A stretch of DNA of 64,000 nucleotides from Straminergon stramineum (GCA_963920665.1 OY987263.1:32848547-32912546), one strand, 5' to 3'. Shown: positions 46,479 to 62,634, counted from the stretch's first letter. Translations and numbers: made by a program. Notes: generated by a model from the letters alone, not told the origin.

Positions 46479-47290
46479 CCCCTAATTGCCTTAACGACCA
46501 TATATAGTTGATCTGAAATTTCAGGCCCATTTTTGTGTGGGCAGTTAAATTCTTGTGACTGGTTTAAAATTTTTTTCAAGCAGTTTCGAGGGTTAACTAT
46601 GGAAAACTTTCATTTTTCATCTAGAAAAGTACATATTCAATTATTGAGAGGTCTTCAAAGGCATACGTGTACTAAAAGTGGAGTGTAAAGCTTGCTAATT
46701 TTTCTTCATTTCCTGGCTTTATGCAAAGCTTGGCAATTTCATTTGATTTGAGATCTAAGAAATTGTACTTATCCATTTGCTTTGAGAATGGTCTAATGAA
46801 AAGTTTAAAGTCTTTTCATGATTTTCACCATTGAAAATTTCAACATGCAAGTGTTTATTTGAAGCTATTTGCAATTTCTACTTATAAACAAAAATTGCAG
46901 TTGAACAATTGCAAGGTGGATTGTGAAATGAGTTTGATGTTTTTTCATGTGAAATTAAGTTTTTTGGAAGTGCATTTTAGTGTGCTAACACTCTTTAAAG
47001 TTGTTCATGTTACCTCCAATCCCAAAAAACATTTATATGCAAATTTTTGAAACATTGTGGACAAAGAGAACATATAAAAAATAAAAAATGTACATTTCCT
47101 TTGGTATAATCTCACAACTCCTTGGAAATTTCGCACTCAAAATTGGTGTGCATACTAATAAACAAGCTCTATTTACATCTATACGGTAAGATTTGGAAAA
47201 AAATACAATTTGCTTCATTGAGGATAACTACAAGCCAATGCTCTTTTTTCATAGTCAAAACACACTTAGAAAGGCTTAGGCACTTAGGGG
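46479..47290. mobile_element. TTAA-bounded element of about 812 bases
   Basis: TTAA 46475-46478 is followed by CCCCTAATTGCCTTAA, and TTAGGCACTTAGGGG by TTAA 47291-47294. The termini are an imperfect inverted repeat, CCCCTAA[T/G]TGCCT. The interior is AT-rich and non-coding. Confidence 0.65.
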
Positions 47291-47807
47291 TTAAAGACCA
47301 AGGCTTTTTTTCTGGCAAAATTTTGCGAGATCTGTTAGAATCCAACCATTGTAAATCTATCACTCCAAAAGTTAGCTTGTGCAGTGAAGCCAATACAAGG
47401 AACACTAGCCCCCCTTGTTAAAGACTAATAGTTTTTATTGATAGTCTCTATTATTTATCTATTAGACGGATTAAAAAATTCAACTTTTTTTCAATTTCAG
47501 GATCAGAAAAACCGTTTTTTTTAATATTCATGATGGTTGATAGCAGTTAGTGCCCTCATTGCTATGGGAACATGCCTGAAATGACCCCTTATTTCCCCAA
47601 ATCTCATTTAATGTCTATGGTCTGGTGGTTTGAACTCCTTATGAAATGTTCTTGTTAATAAGTATATTTTGATATTCTTAATTGGAGTTCATCGTCGAAG
47701 GTCTATAACATGGGTTGAAAGGGATACTCAGTGTACAAGTACTCCTTTTTATGTTTAGTTTTTCGTCAACCATCATTGGTTGTCTCCTTGCTCTAATTTA
47801 GTACTAC

Positions 47808-48015
47808 AAGAAAACAATGTCGATTTCAATGAAATCGACCTGACGCAAAATACAGTTTTCTGCCCCCACAACGTAGAAATTTCGTTGGCTGCAACACAAT
47901 TTTCTGAAAAGTGTGTTGTAGCCAACGAAGTTTTTGCGTTGTGGGGCAGAAAACTGCATTTTGCGTCAGGTCGATTTCGTTGAAATCGACGCCGTTTTCT
48001 TCTAATGTAGTTTTC
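47808..48015. mobile_element. CACTA-like fold-back element (about 205 bases)
   Basis: Two arms of about 90 bases (47808-47903 and about 47910-48015) are near-perfect inverted repeats around a loop of only a few bases; both contain GTCGATTTCAA, GAAATCGACCTGACGCAAAA and TTCGTTGGCT. The outer end TACTACAAGAAAAC matches the CACTACAAGAAAA terminus typical of plant CACTA (En/Spm) elements, and the other end reads complementarily with a small insertion (CTACATTAGAAGAAAAC). No transposase is present. It lies about 480 bases upstream of the SNARE start codon. Confidence 0.8.
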
Positions 48016-48497
48016 GAAAGCTTGATGCAATTGCTAATCGACTTTCAGGTTTTGGAAGGTGTGCATTTGTTACATCTCAAAATCTTAAACCCTCATCGGT
48101 CTTGCTTAGAACTACTGGTCCCTTTCTATCCCCAAAAGCAAGGGAATGAGTCGGATGTCTCCTCTCGGGTGAAGAAGGGAAATGATTTGCTATAGGAAAG
48201 TAGACTCCAATGTCAGGACTTGAAGCATGAATTCCTAAAAGGACTTAGAAACTCAATATGGGTCTCTTTTGCCTTTTTAAAAACAGTGTTGAGGACGTCC
48301 ACTGTTGACTTTCTTTTGTTCGATTTCAATTTGTTTTTGTTGACCAACACATGGCTCCACCTGAATTAGACTTTTCCCAATTGAATTGGTCATTTTAGAT
48401 CCATACTTGCAGCCGTGGTGCTTTGGGGATTAACTACATAACCTTTATAATCTAACAATTCCATGCTTTGGATCTGATAGGCCGTGAATCTGCACTC
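48016..48497 (+). promoter_or_regulatory. Upstream region of the Bet1-like SNARE gene
   Basis: The reading frame of the SNARE stays open upstream of Met 48498 to about 48468, and 'tctaac' followed 30 bases later by 'gatag' (48476-48480) looks like a branch point plus acceptor. An earlier exon, coding or 5' UTR only, is therefore likely somewhere in this interval, but I could not place its donor. Confidence 0.4.
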
Positions 48498-49757
48498 ATG
48501 GATCGGATAGATGATAATCTGGGTCGGCGACGAAATCCCGGGGACAACTACAATGCCGATCAGGTTCAGCTGAGAGTTGATCCTCGGGACCAGCTGGACG
48601 ACGAAATTGCTGGTCTCGGGAATCAAGTACACCAACTGAGGCAGGTATGATTTGTCTGTGTCCACAGAATTGAAAGCATTCAAAATAGGAGAAACGAGTA
48701 CGAATTCAGAACATAGGTCCGTCGCCTTTGTTAATTAAAAGAGTTTGTTTTCTCTGAAGAGAATTACCCATTACCAACTGGAAGCAGGAGAATCAAGACT
48801 CCTGAGACTTCTTGAGGACCTCTCTGTTCCTGAAGCTATGTGGATAGTGATTACTGAAAGCTGAAACTACTTATGGATTGGAGGTAATAACTTAATTAGT
48901 TACGACTAAGAACCAACAGCTCAGATTATAACTTCAAGTTTAATACTGGGAATTTCAGCAGAAGAACGATGAAAGAGTTTTCATGTTCTAAAAAGCTCCT
49001 TGTGTGTATTTTGGTGCTTGCGTCAGGTAGCGCAACATATCGATACTGAGACGAGATACCAGAATGAGCTTCTCAGTCAACTGGTAAGCATTTGCTTTGC
49101 AATACCTGACAATCAAGAAACCTCATTCTAGAATCGTCTTTTGGGTGTTAGTGTGGATGTAGGATACTATTTGGTTCACTTCAAGCATTGAAACATATTT
49201 ATGTGGGAGCCTGTTTTCATTGGGAGATCAGTATAGCTTTGTGGAGATATCATTTGGGTCCAAGAGCCAGATCTTTTGAGATATCAAATTTTCTTCACTA
49301 CGTTTAATTTCCTAGTGAATTTTAAAGGGGAGGAGGGAAAGCTTTGGCAACCCCGCTTCCATTCAACGATCAGTGTCCGTCGCCTTTTAGCCAAGGCCTG
49401 CTTACAACACCAATTGTGTGATTAGATGAGGTGTTGGTTACAAGGGTCGGTAACAGAGATGGTCTCAGCTCCAAAGCGTTTTTTAAAAATTCCCTTGACT
49501 GGATTACAACCTGCTTCATATGATGAGACCCTTGCTGTCAATTGTTTCATTAGCCATGATTTTGAACATTTGATTGCCCTTGTGGTATGTAGGGTGGAAC
49601 GATGGCCAAAGGCCGGGCAATGTTGAAAACCGTGACTCGAAGACCCAACCGGGCCTTGGCTCAGCGAGGCATCAGCCCTCTTTCTCTGGCGATTGGATTT
49701 GCTCTCTTGTGCTTCTTCCTTGTATATTTGTACACTAAATTGTTCAGGCGACACTAG
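48498..49757 (+). CDS. Bet1-like SNARE (Qc-type), C-terminally anchored
   Basis: Vesicle fusion protein of the early secretory pathway (endoplasmic reticulum to Golgi). Exons 48498-48644, 49027-49083 and 49593-49757 join in phase 0 with GT-AG introns to give 122 residues. After a basic N terminus comes QVQLRVDP, then the SNARE heptads DDEIAGLGNQVHQLRQ, VAQHIDTETRYQNELLSQL and a third-exon stretch to about residue 87. The central-layer Gln is probably Gln61 in RYQNELL. A single transmembrane anchor (SLAIGFALLCFFLVYLY) and the short tail TKLFRRH end the protein. This arrangement matches plant Bet1-like proteins such as Arabidopsis At4g14600 (about 137 residues). The start is uncertain: the frame is open upstream through RESALMDRIDD, so an extra 5' exon probably supplies 15-20 more residues. 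The last acceptor (TAG|GGT) is set by frame. Confidence 0.82.
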
Positions 49758-50479
49758 TGGCATTCTCTTATCTGGAAACTTGTATACATACTAGTGGGAC
49801 AATCATGTGTTTGTGACAAGATCGACTGCACGTTTTGTTTTTGATCTTCTGCTTGCCAGTCTGAAACAATTAAACAAGAGAGTTTTCATGGATAAATTCC
49901 ATTTCCTTCTTGAAGAGGCGAGTAGTGAACGTCTTGCTTAAAGTTGGATCAGAGTACTCCTTGTGTGAGGAAACCCCCAAGCCGGTTGTGAATGAGATGT
50001 GTTGACATAGCGAGGAAATTAGCAGTTAGTCACAGATTGGAAGCTGTGGAACAGAAAGTCCAACGTTGTGCTGAAATTGTCAAATGTACCGAGAGAGGTA
50101 TCTTCCGGTTCTGCCTCTGAATTAGGTCATTTGAAAATCAACGTCTGTTTGCTCCCTCTCCATTATCTAAATCATGAATGAAATGAAACTGCAATTCCAT
50201 TGATAGAATATGCTCCCTTTCCTTCGACCTCCATAAAGGAATGATCATGACTAGCAGTTGGGATAAAATGTTCGTTTCAATTGTACCTCCATCTGTGGCT
50301 CGTATTTTGTCAAATCTTCTGTACCTTTGATAGTAGGGCAGGGTCGATGGAAAATAATTCTAAGAATACCTACCGGAATTCTAGGGATTTTTTTCAATTT
50401 TCTTTTTGTATGGTGAAAAAAAGAATTGCAAAAAGAAATTCTAATTTTAGATCCTCCCAAACCTATTTTTTGGAAGAAA
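49758..50479. other. Downstream of the SNARE gene, nothing recognised
   Basis: The 3' UTR of the SNARE is expected here. No other gene was recognised; a 94-codon frame at 50281-50565 is AT-rich and has no motif. Confidence 0.45.
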
Positions 50480-50745
50480 AAAATATATGTCAATCTTGCC
50501 CTTCACTTACAATATGTGAGCTATTAGGGATAATAACACAAATGGTGTTTGGGTTTCATTTTTAAAACAAGGTCAAAATTAGGCATTTCCTTTTGGAAAA
50601 AGTGTATAATGATTCTGCTATCTTGAGGACTAGTAGATTTATGAATGCCCTTCATATACAATATGTGAGCTATTAGGCATGATCAACACAAATGGTGTTC
50701 ATGTCATTCTTAAAACAAGGCCAAAATTAGACAACATCCCTTGGA
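50480..50745 (+). repeat. Direct duplication of about 155-base spacing
   Basis: 'tgcccttcacttacaata' with 'tgtgagctattaggg' and 'aacacaaatggtgtt' with 'taaaacaaggtcaaaatta' at about 50495-50582 recurs at about 50646-50737 with modest divergence. Confidence 0.7.
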
Positions 50746-50821
50746 AATTAAATGTCTTTATGTTATTTGTAAGATTGGTAGACTTTTGAAGAACCTTTAG
50801 TATGTCATGATCTCAAGTTAA

Positions 50822-51080
50822 CCCTTGTGCATTAGAGGGGACATTTTTTGGATGCTAAAAAAATAGGACTTGTGGAATATCAATTTCATCAAGTATTATA
50901 ATTTCAAAATCTGCATGGTAGATTCTCTCGTAAATTGTAGATTCATACTCAGCAATAAGTTGGCTTCAAATCTCAACTATGAAACTTTCAATAATTGAGT
51001 AGTTTTCAAATTATTTTGGATTTTCTAAATCCATAAAAAAAACTCCTCATTTCTGTTGTTCTCTTTGTGACCCTCAGGGA
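50822..51080. mobile_element. Possible degenerate TTAA-bounded element
   Basis: TTAA 50818-50821 is followed by CCCTTGTGCATTAG, and CCCTCAGGGA is followed by TTAA 51081-51084. Size is about 260 bases. The terminal inverted repeat is weak, so this call is tentative. Confidence 0.3.
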
Positions 51081-51434
51081 TTAAGTGAATGTAGGACATA
51101 GTGAGATGAAAAACACTTTTCAATTTAGTAGAATGAGCTTCCCAATCACTTGGTAAGCAATGATGTATTGAAATTTCCATAATAGAGATTAAAATGATCT
51201 TTATAGAATCATATGAGTATTTTCATAGTATCATTCTTGCTTACTTGTCATGCTCACAAAATTGTTTGTTTAGGTGAGTGGGTTGAATGAAGGGCGTGAA
51301 TTGCAATTTTTTGTCTACAACTTATTTGAATTTTTTTTCCCGTGTTTAAACAATGGAAGATCATGAGGGGACATCAAAGGTTTGTAGGAATGTCATTAGT
51401 GTTGTAATCATTGAGAATTGTAGATATTCAATTT

Positions 51435-52670
51435 TGTTTCAACCCTCACATACTCACAATAGCCTCTGAAGACACATTTTGCACCATAAAAATTTGATTC
51501 TTGATCAACAACCATGGAATAATTTACTTGCACTAGCAAATCAAATGAAGACTCCTAGAGTTAATATATGTAGTGCAAATACACTCTAATGCTTTTGGTA
51601 TCATATTTTCAATTAAAACAAAAATTCATTTCCCAAATTTAATGACTTTTGGACAATAGTTGGGATATGTGCTTTACTTTGGTAATTCATTGCAAAATAG
51701 GTTTGAATCCAAGAAAACTTTATAAGTCACAAAAAATTTGAGTTGGAAATATACTTTATCTAAGTCATAATGTGAAGTTTGGGTGTTCCAAACTTTTAAG
51801 AAGATAATGACACCTAAATGTGTTCAAATAACAATTTAGTATAGTTTCCATTTTTATATTAAATTTTTTTTATAGGATCTTGTTGGTAATCAAAAGGAGA
51901 TTCTAGATTCTCTTAAAATGCATTTTTGGGACATTGTATGAAGAAACTATGAATTTAATTTTAAATCACTCAAAATAGTTTACAACTCTATGCAAGTCTA
52001 CATTAACAAAATTATCCCTTAATGAACATCTCTTATCTGTACTTGGTCAAATTTCAATATAAAAACACACATTCCAAAATTTTGACATTTTACACATGTA
52101 ATAATATATATTTAAAATGGCATAAAATGTAGACTATTGGAACTACATTTTCTTATATTAAACCAAAATTTATTTAAAACCAAGAACTACATGAAAATTC
52201 AAGTTTCTCGACCCATCTTTCACAAGTTCATGTCAAGTAAATGATAATTTAAGTGCTATTTCTAGCTGTTAGGAATTAGAATCCTCTTGGCATTAGATTT
52301 CTGTATATTATTTCAGTCGTACCTTGGATTGAAAGACCCAATACGACGCCAACCATTTTTCAGAATCCATTTGGCCAATGCAACAATCTCAAAGGCCATT
52401 TCAAAATGCCACTTACTGTACTGTAGAAGAAACAACTCAATGGTGAGATAGACCTCAGTTCTTCAATAGTTCAATAGGGTCTCCTGCGCATGATTGCAGG
52501 GGGCTTTCATAAAAGAGGAGACACTGCTGTCTGAATCCAGATGTCATCTTGCCCAGATGACACCGTCAATGCTTCAGTCCAGGTTGCAGTTGACAATAGA
52601 CACTTCATCTACTTCTCACCTCAACAGTACAACCTCACAATTGGCTCTACGAATATTTACAATCCGCATT
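51435..52670 (+). repeat. Long dispersed repeat family H, copy 2
   Basis: It is collinear with 43380-45170 and includes the repeat I block at 51872-51975 and 'agatgtcatcttgcccag' with 'ggttgcagttgacaa' near the right end. It stops about 70 bases before the stop codon of the NOM1 gene, so it may contribute that gene's 3' UTR. Confidence 0.6.
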
Positions 52671-52742
52671 CAAATCCTGAAAAACTTATGCTTGCAGGGG
52701 ACTCCAGAGGTTAGAGAACTTGCAAGGATATTAACATTCTCT

Positions 52743-55700
52743 CTACTTTTGGCTTCCATAAGGCAAATTAGTGACATTAGCTAATGCTTTTCTGGCAAGC
52801 CTACACCTCCTGACAAGCAAATCGCCGTTCTCAGAGTCCCCTTTCTTCAACTGTTCTGAAAATCGCTGGTGCAGAAAGACTGATAAACCGTCCTTCAGCC
52901 CAGTCAACTCAGCTGTGCTTGCAACACGTGAAAATACCTTCCACAGGTCCTCATTGCTGTGCTTGCTTAGCAAGTACTCAAATAGAATCCGGAAATGCAA
53001 GAGAACCTTGGGGGTGAGCTTCTGTATGTCAACAAAATCAATAACCTTCACAACTGATAATGAAATGGAGTGGAGGCCGGTTAGTGAGGCAGTCAACTCT
53101 GCAAGGTTGCGGCTTCGTCGCAAATCCATAGAATCCAGCTGCTTGAGGTGATCCCAAAGACAGTACTGCGAGTAGACAGAGAAAAGCATAATTGATTATA
53201 ACGTAGCATTACCACCGCCCAAAGAAGAAAACTATAGTAATTGAAAAAAATTAACTTCACAAAATTAAAAATGACAACCTCTGAAAATGTTCTACCTGAA
53301 ACGAGAATTTGTGATTTTTCTCATGATTGCAAAGCCTCTTCAAAATGTGAGCATAGTATGGGTTAAACGTCTTCTCCTGCATGCAGCATTCCACAATAAC
53401 TCGCACCACCTCTCGGTCCTACACGGAGGGAGTACTATTAGTAAAAGGTACACAATTAAGAGAAGAAGTCGGGCTTTAGGAATGTTGACCATGCTAGGTA
53501 ATTTCTAACAAATTTCAACTCACCCATTCACTTACTAATTGGAAAATGACACAATACAAACAGAAAATAAAAATACGGCTTTAAAAAAAAATTAGATTGC
53601 TTCAAGAATTTCAGACAACATAAGAAGATATGATCATGAGGAAACAAGATAAGATTGGCACATTTCATGGAGACCTCCCTATGATTACTAGGAAAACCTC
53701 CCTACTTGCTTATGTCTATCCAAAGTATTTCGTTCAGAATTTTCGATTTCATTGAAAGGAATGAGGATGTCTCTTCTCCTTGACCTACTTGATTGCCAGC
53801 TCAGATTTTATCCAAAAATGAATGGAATGCCCAATTCAGTGTTTATTGAGGTTGATATTGGTAGCTACCTCAAAGATACTGTTCCAATTTTACGGAAAAC
53901 CTATTAAAATGTAGAAGTTGGAGGAAGATGAAAGGCGTCTCTCTCTTACTTGCTTCCCAGGGAGCTTCAGCCGCAAGATTTTCTCAAATGCATCTTCGTA
54001 ATCCGCAGCGCTCATGACAATGCAAAAGAGTGCCCGCCGTGCATCCGTGTTCATCCTTTGCGCAGCTGCAAGCTGCAGCATCTTGTCTGCTTCAGCAGCA
54101 CCTCCATCCAAATAACCAGCTACCTCTGCCCTTGAGCCAGTCAAATTCTCTCCCTCACTTGGTATTCCAGGTAGCCACCATTGGCCCTTCTTCTCTGGTT
54201 CCAATAACTTTTCCCACGTAACAGACCGTAATTGAACATCTTCAACTCCCAGCTAAAGAAAATCACATTAAACTATGGGTCAATGCCTCATCTCAAGTTT
54301 GGTTCGTAAGCAGAACACACTTAACAGACCATTGGCTGAAGAGGCAAACATTTCAGAGTAGTTCTCATGGAGAAAATTAGTGAGGAAGACCATATTCCGT
54401 AGTGCTCTTTGCTAATATTGTCCACTCTTCAGTACATAGCAATTGAATCATGATGAATGAGTACCTAAAGATATAAGTATGCAGATTATTTGGAAGAAGT
54501 CATTGACAAAGAATCTGAAGTAAGATATGCCTGGAAATTCACTGCTTTAAAATCTTTCTGAGAAGATGTTCTCAAGGAAAAATTCGTAAGGCACTAAACA
54601 AATAGAAGACTAGAGTACCAGAAATACTGCAATTAACACTTACCTTCTGGAGCCACTTCTTGAGGCGCATGTGATGAGCGGGATCTTCCTTGGATCGCCG
54701 CTTGTTGTTCTTAATATCACAGATCATGTCTAACATGAACTGAACCTGCTCGACCCAGCATTAAAATACAAAAGAAACTTGAGCGAACTCTTGCAATGCG
54801 AACTTTCGAGTAATTCATCCTAAAAAAGAACGTTAAGTACCACAAAATCATGCAACTCGACTGGTCACGTCCAAGACATGCGGAATCAGAGCGGCAAAGG
54901 AAAGATCAAACCTACCCTTTTACCAAGGTCCACAGGCTTTCCATTGTTATTGCCAGAGAGGGAAGCCTTCAGCTCAGCAGTGCGTTGTTGAACAACGACA
55001 ACAAATTCTTTCATTGAAGCCGGATCTGCAGCTCTCAAACCCATTCCACATGCTGCACGTTGCAATACTTCAGTATCATAAATGCACAAAAAGAAAAGAA
55101 CACGTTGAACCAAGAAGCAGTCAGGAAGACAGAAAATGAAGGAACCCATATCAATAGAAACTAACATTCTGTAGTAACCGAAACGAAAACCAATACTAGT
55201 ACGGAGTATTAAATTACAACTACCTATGCTCTACAAAAGAGAAGTACGACGTTCACTAGCACGAGTGAAAAAAAGGCTTCAGAAAAACTACAGATTCAAG
55301 AGGAAGATACAATTTCTCACATTGTACGAGGGTCAAAATAGTGGCAACATCCAGCTCCTCAAATCGCTTGCACAGCATGCCCAGTACCTCATACACCAAT
55401 TCACTGTTCAACCAGAAGCCATTTTAGAAACAAATAAAAGACTGTACCTTACACTCCAATTCAAGAGTCAGTCTTCCTCTTGAATGTTCATGGAAACAAA
55501 ATCTCAGGACTCTTCAAAAAGGGAACACAATTAATCTCCAAGAGAATGCGTCAGACCTGTCAACCATTAAGCAAAGCTTGAGACAAATCACACCTATATA
55601 TTGTTGACCCAAAACAATATCAAGGACACTGAAATGATTGCAATCATTACCTAGGAATAAGATTGAAGGAGTACAAGTTCGCGAAAAGCAACGCAAGGTT

Positions 55701-58508
55701 TCGCAAAGCAAGGCTGTCATCCTTTTCATATTGTTCCTGTAGAATTATCCAGAAAGAATTCACCATAAGCGCTTGCCTAAAAAAGGAGAAGGAAAAAACA
55801 TACCCTCCTAACTAAAGGGTGTGGTTTGATACAGGCATTTCTCAGTCTAACAATGTACTAAAAGCTACCGGTTCGACATTACCTCAAATGCAACCGCAAG
55901 AGACGATAAGAACTTTGCTCCAAAATCCATTCCCACCATTGTGGCTGTTCCAGCCACGTAGGCAGCAAACACTGCTGCATATCTTCATCAATCAACGTTA
56001 AAGGTTGTCAACACAGACCTCCCGCATAAAGTTCAACAAACACAATAGAAAATAAAAGAATTCTCACATCTTGAGGCATCCAAACTCAACCAAACTGAGA
56101 ATGTCCCAGCATTCGAAAAAAGCACTCACTGGTCATTTCCGCGAGGACCTCCGCAACAGGCACCGATTATTTCATCGGTCACTAATTCTGTTACCATTCG
56201 TCGTCCATGTGCCTGTCAATCACTTAAAATCAGTAATCTTCCCAACATTCAGAATCACAAAGAAAACTTCTTTTATCGAAAGTTCAAGTCAAACCCTGAT
56301 AAAATCTGGACTGAGACCTGAACTCGTGAACTATCAGAAATTAGCAACAAGGAGCTAAAATTAGATAACTGAAAGCAGCAACAAAAAAATAAGATGCAAG
56401 AGCCCCCAAGGTAGCCACAATCATAAAATACATATGCTTAAACAGAAATAATTCTGCAAACTAGAAAAATTCAACATTAACAATCAGTTCAGCAGCAAAA
56501 TTCGAATAAGAACATAAATTACATTAGATGGAGGATTGCAGAAGTGTACGGACCTGGAAAAGAAGGGAAACATCGGAGGCTATGGACTCCACGTTTGCCT
56601 CCGAGAGTCTGTTGAGAAGACCTGTAATGAAAACCAACATGAGTTGATGATTGAAAACCAAAACTTTGAAGACATAAGTGTTATCCTTAAATTCATCACT
56701 AATTCAGATTCATTATTAAACCAACCCAAAAGGCTTGCCAAGACCTATTCATAGCGTAATTCATAATTAGATTCACCCCACTTTTTCTCTCAAACAAGAT
56801 CAGCATCTCCACTTTGAATGAGTTTAAAGGTAACTCTATTGTGAAACCCTAAAAATATAGAAAATACTGGGGAGCATGGCGGATCCGACGAAAAGGGGCA
56901 AAGTAAATTATACCCCGAAGACGTCGTTGGATGCGGACCATCTCTTCAGATACATCACTTGCCTTCCCTCGCAAGTGAGGGGGCACGTACTTCACCGCTG
57001 CGTCCACTTTCTTCCTACCATAGATGTCAGTAGCACCAGCATCTTTCTGCTTACTCTTTTCTGCAACCATTTTTTCCTTCTTCTTCATTTGTTCTGCCCC
57101 ATCACTTAGATTAACATCCACAGAGACTTCAGCTTCTGCCTCCTCCTCTTCACCAGATTCATCATCCCCTTCTTCATCATCTTCATCATCCTCTTCTTCT
57201 TCTTCTTCTTCTTCAGAGTCGTTTGCAATTGCTAGTAGACCGTCTGAATCCTCCTCCCCAGAATTCGCTTCTGACTCCTCGTTCTCCACTTCACTCCCTG
57301 AAAGCTCATCATCTGAATCGTCCATCAACATGTCTTGCAAAGAATCATCACTATCTTCGTCATCACTAGGGATCACTTCCTTTGGATCCTCTATAGTTGC
57401 TTTCATTGCCTCGGGTTTAGGGTTTCTCTTCTTTTTAGGTCTTGGAGGCTCTACTTTCTCAGTTGCTAAAATCTCAGCGCCTTCACCAAGACCATCCAGA
57501 ATATCAGCCATGCCATCGTCAAAGCCTCCCAATTTCCCTCCTTTCACTTTCAGTTTCTTAGCCAGCCGACGCTCCAGAGCTAAATCCGCATCGGCGTTCA
57601 TTAGAGCCGTCTTCTGCATGTCTCGTTCCAGAAACGCCTCAAACTTCGTCTTGCCTTTCTTCTTCTTCTTCTCGTCCTTTTCAGTTCTCCGACTTTTGCC
57701 TCTGGCAGGAACTCTTGAAGAGAACGCCGGCTGTTTCGACGCTCCATTGTGTTTTGCCTTCACTTCCAGAGATGGTACTGGGTTTAGGGTTGGTGTAGGC
57801 TCTTCTTCGCCTCCTTCTTCTCGTCCAGCTGCTTTCTGAGCTCTTCGTCGTTTGCCAGCCTGATGAATCACCCACTGATGCAGGCGTTGCTGAGTCTTAA
57901 TCCGCCTCGCTTCTTTTCGCTTGTCCTTCCTAGACTTCACTACCGGAATCTCCTGCATCGTGCATAGGAAACGCAATTCAAATCATTCATGAAGCAATGC
58001 AGGAAAACCATTTGGGAGCTTCCCCTCAAACTCTTAAACCCAGCTAATTCAACCACCGCGAAAAAAACCCCTCAGGTACCCCGATTCGAATCTGAAACCC
58101 GGGCAAACGAGGCAAAACATTAAAAATCACAAAGCGCTTACAAGATACAATGAAACAAACATGAGTCTATGCGAGAAAATCCTCAAAGCCCTAAACCCTA
58201 CTAATTAGAAAAACGACCTCAAAACTTCCAATTCGACTCCACAAGCCAAAAAAACGAAGCATAATACTAGGAAGCACAAGTATCTCACAATATGCAGTGT
58301 GAAAAACTATGAATCAACGCAAGAAAACCATTTAGAAGCTCCCACTCAAAACCCTTAAACCCTATACCCTGTTAATTTCACCATAACCGGACTAAAACCT
58401 CAGAAACCCTAATTCGACTCCACAGCCAACAATCACAGCCAAACACAAACTTACAGAAGCTTGAGGTCCAGCAGCAACGCCCTGCTGGAGGCGCGATCTC
58501 GGCGCCAT
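52743..58508 (-). CDS. NOM1: Nucleolar MIF4G-domain protein NOM1/SGD1, ribosome biogenesis
   Basis: Predicted nucleolar factor for small-subunit rRNA processing. Minus-strand exons 58508-58455, 57952-56914, 56621-56554, 56212-56130, 55982-55883, 55736-55651, 55403-55321, 55052-54916, 54745-54644, 54252-53950, 53418-53296 and 53165-52743 join in frame to 866 residues, close to human NOM1 (860). After MAPRSRLQQGVAAG comes a long charged region (about 19-340) with KSRKDKRKEARR, Lys-rich tracts and an acidic run of Glu/Asp (coded at about 57120-57240), typical for nucleolar proteins. MIF4G begins at about residue 355 (EEMVRIQRRLRG, LLNRLSEANVESIASDV, GRRMVTELVTDEII, GTATMVGMDFGAKFL, LRNLALLFANLYSF, ELDVATILTLVQSCGM). 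MA3 follows at about 645-760 (DAFEKILRLKLPGKQ, NPYYAHILKRLCNHEKNHKF, YCLWDHLKQL). All introns are GT-AG. Divergent neighbour: COQ5, with 361 bases between start codons. Exon 5 uses an acceptor ending AAG, fixed by frame and by the QYAAVFAAYVAG block. Confidence 0.93.
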
Positions 58509-58869
58509 CGCTCCGATTTGGCTCAATTCTCACCAACCTTCGAAACTATGCATTCACAAATCCAACACCCACAACCCAAATGGATGAAAGTACGATGATA
58601 AAAATCGATTTGAACCCCGGGAAAAAAGCGTAGAGTGGATGAACGAAAGATGAGAAAATGATTTCAGGCGGGGACAGCAAGAAGAAAACCGCTTCGTCAC
58701 CTTCGTGTCGCCAAATTCTCCTTCAATTCAGATCAGAGTTTGTGCATTCGTGCAGCTTCTCATCATAATTTCGAAACTAGGTTTAGGGTTTATTGTGAAC
58801 GGAGGAATCGAGTGTATTTATCAGTAGGTTGTAAGTGTGTCTGTGAGTCGGTTTGCTTGCAAGCAAGTT
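58509..58869. promoter_or_regulatory. Shared head-to-head promoter of NOM1 and COQ5
   Basis: The start codons of the two divergent genes are 361 bases apart, so both 5' UTRs and both core promoters must fit in this interval unless they overlap the other gene. Arrangements of this kind are usually treated as bidirectional promoters. No TATA box is clear on either strand. 'aaactaggtttagggttt' near 58776-58793 contains an AAACCCTA-type telo-box on the minus strand, a motif common upstream of plant translation and ribosome biogenesis genes. Confidence 0.6.
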
Positions 58870-62342
<3,473 letters not shown>

Positions 62343-62634
62343 GTCATTGTATACTATTCTTGAGAGGAGCTGCTTGTACCTTGGTCTCATCTACGAATTC
62401 AAGGAAAATCTGGGCTATCAATGATGCGCTAATCTTCTTTCTTTTGCAAAGATCCTCTCACACATCTTGAATTCTAGTAGGAATTTAAGAACGTAATATA
62501 AGGGTTGGTACTTGGCCGACTATTGTAGACAACACTGCTCTAGAATGTTCTGCTTAAAGTCCAATTGTGATTTTTGTACCTTTGAGTTATCGTATATTTG
62601 TAGAGGTAGTAGAAAAACTCGAGGTTAAGAGTTG
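62343..62634. other. Downstream of COQ5
   Basis: The probable 3' UTR and flank of COQ5; nothing else was recognised. Confidence 0.5.

Noticed and set aside
47808..48015. Interpretation of the fold-back element as a microRNA gene
   Set aside because: Arms are about 90 bases and near identical, with CACTA-type ends on both sides; a transposon origin explains it better than a microRNA precursor.
49422..49763. 113-codon minus-strand frame
   Set aside because: Antisense to the third SNARE exon with its transmembrane anchor; the plus strand explains the sequence better.
57024..57839. 271-codon plus-strand frame rich in Ser
   Set aside because: It is antisense to the Glu/Asp- and Lys-rich exon 2 of NOM1; poly-Ser arises from TCT/TCC opposite GAA/GAG codons.
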